Source: Planctomycetota bacterium (GTDB lineage: Bacteria; Planctomycetota; MHYJ01; JACQXL01; JACQZI01). From it: a DNA stretch of 64,000 nucleotides. The stretch spans positions 1-64,000 of the forward strand of contig JACQZI010000005.1 in the NCBI GenBank assembly GCA_016207825.1, given 5' to 3'. Position numbers and translations under genes: made by a program. Below are positions 60,629 to 64,000 of the stretch, piece by piece. The first letter of the stretch is position 1; every line of letters begins with the position of its first letter. The notes below the pieces were generated by a model that had not been told where the DNA came from, ran no database searches, and saw nothing but the letters and a program-made list of their open reading frames with translations.

Positions 60629-61468
60629 TTACAGACCCAGTTCCATCCCCTCAGCCGTGGCGAAGCAGTCCAATGATGATTTCTTGTTTTTGATGATACG
60701 ACGGCAATCCGAGACAAAGCCGTCAATCGCTTCGTCTTCCCTTTCCTGGTTATGGTGGAATAAGCCGAACTTTTTCACCTTAGCTTCCAACGCCAGCCGT
60801 AAAGCGTCCGTATAAACGCTATGCCCCCAGGTCTTGGTCCGGGCGTATTCCTCTGCCGTGAATTCGGCATCGTGGATAAGCAAATCCACACCCGCACACG
60901 CCTTGACGTAATCCGCGTATTCTAATCCCCCCGGATGCTTATATGTAAGCTCGTTATCCGTTATGAAGATAAAGCTTTTCCCATCTTCGGTAAACTTATA
61001 ACCCATGCCCTGGTCAGGATGGCTCAATAAAATCGGTGAAACAGAGATAGAATCAATCTTAAATGTTTCAGTACAAATGCCGTGATAGGTAATATCCGCC
61101 TTGACTTCGCTGTAATTCACCGGGAAGTTCGGATGCACCATGGTGCCGGAAATTATATTCTTGACGGAATCCTGGGCAAATGGGCAGCCGAACATATCTA
61201 TTTTAGTCTGCTTCATGTGAATGGGCTTAAAGAAAGGGAATCCGAGGATATGGTCCCAGTGCGCGTGGGTGAAGACCAGCGAATATTCAAACCGCTTTTC
61301 GCTAATAAGTTTGTTGCCGAGCTTCCGGATGCCCGAACCGGCGTCAACAATGATTATGTAATCGTTTTTCGTCCGTATTTCCAGGCAGGTGGTGCTCCCG
61401 CCGTATTTCAGGTATTCTTTGCCCGAAACCGGAATCGAGCCGCGGCTTCCCCAACAGCGAATTAACAT
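60629..61468 (-). CDS. MBL-fold metallohydrolase
   Basis: 279 residues. GSRGSIPVSGKEYLKYGGST start, VDAGSGIRKLG strand, and THAHWDH as the HxHxDH metal motif; further ligands are HPDQGMGY, TDNE and HHNQ near the end. The overall pattern (CWGSRGSIPV, YGG.TTCLEI) matches the family related to RNase Z and cyclic-nucleotide phosphodiesterase-type beta-lactamase fold hydrolases. Substrate not predictable. Confidence 0.88.
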   Translation of the reverse strand: MLIRCWGSRGSIPVSGKEYLKYGGSTTCLEIRTKNDYIIIVDAGSGIRKLGNKLISEKRFEYSLVFTHAHWDHILGFPFFKPIHMKQTKIDMFGCPFAQDSVKNIISGTMVHPNFPVNYSEVKADITYHGICTETFKIDSISVSPILLSHPDQGMGYKFTEDGKSFIFITDNELTYKHPGGLEYADYVKACAGVDLLIHDAEFTAEEYARTKTWGHSVYTDALRLALEAKVKKFGLFHHNQEREDEAIDGFVSDCRRIIKNKKSSLDCFATAEGMELGL

Positions 61469-61639
61469 TTAAGCGAGTATAATAAAAATATTGGCGTATT
61501 TCAAATAAATGCGGTTATTATTGGCGAGCGCTGTCCTCGTCCTTATAATAGATGTATGGGATTAAAGGCGGGCACTGTCTCGCACTTCTATTATAAATAT
61601 TAGATTAGTAGCGAGCGTGCCTGACTTACCGATTAAGAT

Positions 61640-62206
61640 TTATGTCAGTCTGGCATACTGCTTCACGCCGATTTCGTAGAGGTCGTTGCCTTTGGTATCG
61701 TTGATGACGATAAGCGGGAAATCTTCCACTTCGAGCCTGCGGACTGCTTCCGGTCCCAAATCATCGTAGGCGATGAGGTCGGCTTTCTTGATATGCTGGC
61801 TTAAAAGAGCGGCCGCGCCGCCGACCGCCGCGAAGTATATTGCCTTGTATTTCTTAATCGCCTCTATCACTTCAGGAGAGCGCTTGCCTTTACCTATCAT
61901 GCCTTTCAATCCGTCCTCCATAAGGAGCGGGGAATAGGCGTCCATCCGGTAGGAAGTGGTCGGGCCGGCCGAGCCGATAACCTGTCCTGGCTTGGCGGGA
62001 GTGGGACCGACGTAGTATACAACGCTTCCTTTCAGGTCGAAAGGCAGTTTCGGGACGCGCTTTTCCTTGCCGGCGAGGATGATTTCGTCGTAGATGCGCT
62101 TGTGGGCGGCATCGCGCGAGGTATAGATTACGCCGGAAAGGGTGATTTTATCTCCGGCGGATAAGCTATTAACCACGGCATCGGTAAGCGGTGTGGTTAT
62201 TTTCAT
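61640..62206 (-). CDS. Fe-S hydro-lyase beta subunit (fumarase class I / tartrate dehydratase type)
   Basis: 188 residues, a complete C-terminal-type subunit: LSGVIYTSRDAAHKRI, PGQVIGSAGPTTSYRMD, GKGKRSP, and YFAAVGGAAALLS. With an alpha subunit carrying the 4Fe-4S cluster it would interconvert fumarate and malate. No alpha-subunit gene is adjacent, so it must be elsewhere. A TTGACG-N17-TAAAAT promoter lies at 62219-62247. Confidence 0.88.
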   Translation of the reverse strand: MKITTPLTDAVVNSLSAGDKITLSGVIYTSRDAAHKRIYDEIILAGKEKRVPKLPFDLKGSVVYYVGPTPAKPGQVIGSAGPTTSYRMDAYSPLLMEDGLKGMIGKGKRSPEVIEAIKKYKAIYFAAVGGAAALLSQHIKKADLIAYDDLGPEAVRRLEVEDFPLIVINDTKGNDLYEIGVKQYARLT

Positions 62207-62218
62207 ATATCAATATGG

Positions 62219-62247
62219 ATTTTACTCCCCCGCTGATTTGCCGTCAA
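62219..62247 (-). promoter_or_regulatory. Sigma-70 promoter of the fumarase-type beta subunit
   Basis: TTGACG (62242-62247), 17-bp spacer, TAAAAT (62219-62224). ATG at 62206. Confidence 0.65.
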
Positions 62248-62477
62248 GAAAAATATATTGCCATCCCCTACCTGAAGGTTGGGATTCCCTATTAATCGGG
62301 TATCCCCGAAACATAGTGGAGCGGGACAAAGGCACTAAGGCACAAAAAAAAGAATCTAATTCTTAATTATATTTTTAGTGTCTTGGTGTCTTAGTGGCAA
62401 GAATTCTATAAGAAAAATAAATTGACATACGCAAATAAACAATATATTCTATCACTTTAATTGATGCAAATTAGAAT

Positions 62478-62553
62478 GGGGGTGTAGCTCAGCTGGGAGA
62501 GCGTGTGAATGGCATTCACAAGGCCAGGGGTTCAATTCCCCTCACCTCCACCA
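62478..62553 (+). tRNA. tRNA-Ala (GGC)
   Basis: Full cloverleaf. Acceptor GGGGGTG/CACCTCC with one G-T pair, D-arm GCTC...GAGC, anticodon stem TGTGA/TCACA with loop ATGGCAT (anticodon GGC at 62511-62513), T-arm AGGGG-TTCAATT-CCCCT, discriminator A and an encoded CCA. An imperfect inverted AAGGCACTAAG / CTTAGTG repeat lies upstream at about 62331-62400. Confidence 0.96.
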
Positions 62554-62629
62554 AATACTGTTAAAGGTTACAGGTTACGAGTTATAAGTTAATTCAACCT
62601 GCAACTTAAAACCTATAACTTGTAACGCC

Positions 62630-64000
62630 ATGTTAATAGACACACACGCCCATCTTGATTTTCCGGACTTCGATAAAGACCGCGATGACGTCATCCAGCA
62701 CGCCAAGGAAGCCAATATCGGCTATATTATAAATATCGGAACCTCCATCGAATCCAGCCGTAAGGTAATAGCGCTTGCCGAACAATACGAAAACCTTTAC
62801 GCGGCGGTGGGAATCCATCCGCACGAGGCACAAACCGTTAAAGAGGCTGATTATATCGAACTGGAAAAATTAGCCGCCAATCCCAAAGTGGTTGCCATAG
62901 GCGAAATCGGGCTCGATTTCTACAAGGATAAAAGCCCACGCGATAAGCAGAAAGAGATTTTTACAAGGCAACTCCGAATTGCTAAGAAGGTTGCCAAACC
63001 CGTGGTCATCCATTCGAGGGAAGCTCACAATGAGACTTTAGAAATAATCAGAGCCGAGTTGGGGGAAAAGGCCAAAGGCGTAGCGCACTGCTTTTCCGGC
63101 TCCACGGAAACGGCAAGGGAATTCCTTGATTTAGGATTTTACATCTCGATTGCCGGGCCGGTGACATACCCGAACGCGGAGAAACTGCGCGCCGTGACCA
63201 AGACCATACCGGTCGAAAAGCTGCTTCTGGAAACGGATTGCCCGTTCCTCGCCCCGCAGTCCAGGCGCGGATTGCGCAACGAACCGGCTTATATCGTCCA
63301 CGCCCTTGAGGAATTCTCCAGAATCTACGGACTCTCCAAGGACGATATCGGGAGAATCACCACCCTTAACGCCATGGAATTATTCAAGCTCGCACCTTTG
63401 AGCGAAAAGAGCAAGATTGCTTATAATATCAGGAACTCGCTTTACCTTAATATTACCAACCGGTGCACCTCCAGCTGTATCTTCTGCGTGACCAAATTCA
63501 CCAACTATGTAAAGGGACATAATTTGCGGCTGGAAACGGAGCCAAGCGTAAAGGAAATAATCGACGCCATCGGCGATTCATCCAAATACAAGGAAGTGGT
63601 CTTCTGCGGATATGGCGAACCGACCATGCGGCTTGATGTGATAAAAGAAATCGCCAAGTACCTTAAGAAGAAAAACACCTATATACGCCTGAATACCAAT
63701 GGGCACGGCAACCTGATTAATAACCGCTCGATTGGGTCGGAGCTAAAAGGTCTGATTGACGCCATGTCCATAAGCCTCAATGCGGTTACTCCGGAGCAGT
63801 ATGTAAAAATCTGCCATCCCAAATTCGGTGCGGAAACTTTCTATAAGGTGCTGGAATTCATCAGGGAAGCCAAGCAATACATCCCAAGGATTGAAGTCAC
63901 CTGCGTATCCCACCCGGATGTGGATGTCCAGAAATGCCGCCAGATTGCCGGAGAGCTGGGAGTGGATTTCCGCGGAAGGATTTATAACGAAGTCGGATAG
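62630..64000 (+). CDS. tatD: TatD deoxyribonuclease fused to a TatD-associated radical SAM domain
   Basis: 456 residues, complete (TAG at 63998-64000). Residues 1-255 are a TatD metal-dependent hydrolase: DTHAHLDFPDF, GIHPHEA, GEIGLDFYKD, VIHSREAH, HCFSGS and LLETDCPFL provide the metal ligands. After a short linker, residues about 275-456 form a radical SAM domain with CTSSCIFC as the CxxxCxxC cluster motif and GYGEPTMR for SAM binding. TatD proteins are 3'-5' nucleases involved in DNA damage repair. The fused radical SAM part matches the TatD-associated radical SAM family; its reaction is unknown. Confidence 0.93.
   Translation: MLIDTHAHLDFPDFDKDRDDVIQHAKEANIGYIINIGTSIESSRKVIALAEQYENLYAAVGIHPHEAQTVKEADYIELEKLAANPKVVAIGEIGLDFYKDKSPRDKQKEIFTRQLRIAKKVAKPVVIHSREAHNETLEIIRAELGEKAKGVAHCFSGSTETAREFLDLGFYISIAGPVTYPNAEKLRAVTKTIPVEKLLLETDCPFLAPQSRRGLRNEPAYIVHALEEFSRIYGLSKDDIGRITTLNAMELFKLAPLSEKSKIAYNIRNSLYLNITNRCTSSCIFCVTKFTNYVKGHNLRLETEPSVKEIIDAIGDSSKYKEVVFCGYGEPTMRLDVIKEIAKYLKKKNTYIRLNTNGHGNLINNRSIGSELKGLIDAMSISLNAVTPEQYVKICHPKFGAETFYKVLEFIREAKQYIPRIEVTCVSHPDVDVQKCRQIAGELGVDFRGRIYNEVG

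Overview
The window looks like a chromosomal segment of a Gram-negative bacterium: it has outer-membrane-type beta-barrels, an O-antigen-ligase-like protein, lipoproteins, and an rpsO-pnp pair. GC is moderate. Large modular secreted proteins and sigma-54 regulators dominate. Gene content (TPR-linked sigma-54 activators, DOMON plus beta-barrel proteins, a TatD/radical-SAM fusion, very large FN3/LamG/RCC1 surface proteins) would fit Planctomycetota or a related uncultured lineage. That placement is an inference; no marker gene here settles it.

Layout. 1-6.2 kb (minus strand): module A. It holds a TPR/AAA+/Fis sigma-54 activator, a perfect sigma-54 promoter, a small WKKTAV-ended protein, an RCC1-repeat secreted protein, a 21-bp repeat array and a small paralogous protein. 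6.3-12.6 kb: housekeeping (hflX, amidase, ferredoxin with ferritin-like protein, O-antigen ligase-like, ferric-reductase-like membrane protein). 12.6-16.8 kb: a sigma-54 promoter driving three DOMON proteins and one beta-barrel. 16.8-38.5 kb: module B. It has a second activator, a second matched promoter and leader, a decayed small gene, two large secreted proteins, a 15-unit 21-bp array, then a long run of lipoproteins, membrane proteins, peptidases and FN3 proteins, with chimeras and gene remnants. 38.6-39.8 kb: a MerR-type metal cassette with an in-frame TGA in its membrane protein. 40-42.4 kb: an HpaA-like lipoprotein and dinB. 42.4-56.5 kb: module C. It has a third activator, third promoter, small gene, Ig-like protein, four secreted proteins with the shared C-terminal domain, a 21-bp array fused to a TolB-like propeller, and a UbiA-type prenyltransferase. 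56.7-64 kb: pnp, rpsO, a 44-bp tandem repeat, an MBL hydrolase, a fumarase-type beta subunit, tRNA-Ala and TatD-radical SAM.

How it fits together. The main signal is a module repeated three times. Each copy has a sigma-54 activator of 674-675 residues, transcribed from a near-consensus sigma-70 promoter with almost no 5' leader. An inverted repeat follows the activator gene, centred 109-114 bp upstream of a consensus -24/-12 promoter. That promoter leads into a small protein gene and then into secreted proteins. Seven secreted proteins have different front ends (RCC1, LamG, glycine-rich, DUF4082-like) but end in the same roughly 140-residue domain, which terminates exactly at the C-terminus with GVP or GVPP. 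The domain carries a calcium-loop-like D-x-N-x-NG-x-x-D-x-GD motif. I read this as a sigma-54-controlled, diversifying surface-protein system whose C-terminal domain may be a sorting or anchoring signal.

A second theme is genome plasticity. Short palindromic elements sit in frame inside several genes. Signal peptides are encoded by low-complexity intergenic-type repeats. Tracts of 89 and 116 bp are identical between otherwise divergent paralogues, and several truncated gene copies remain next to their intact relatives.
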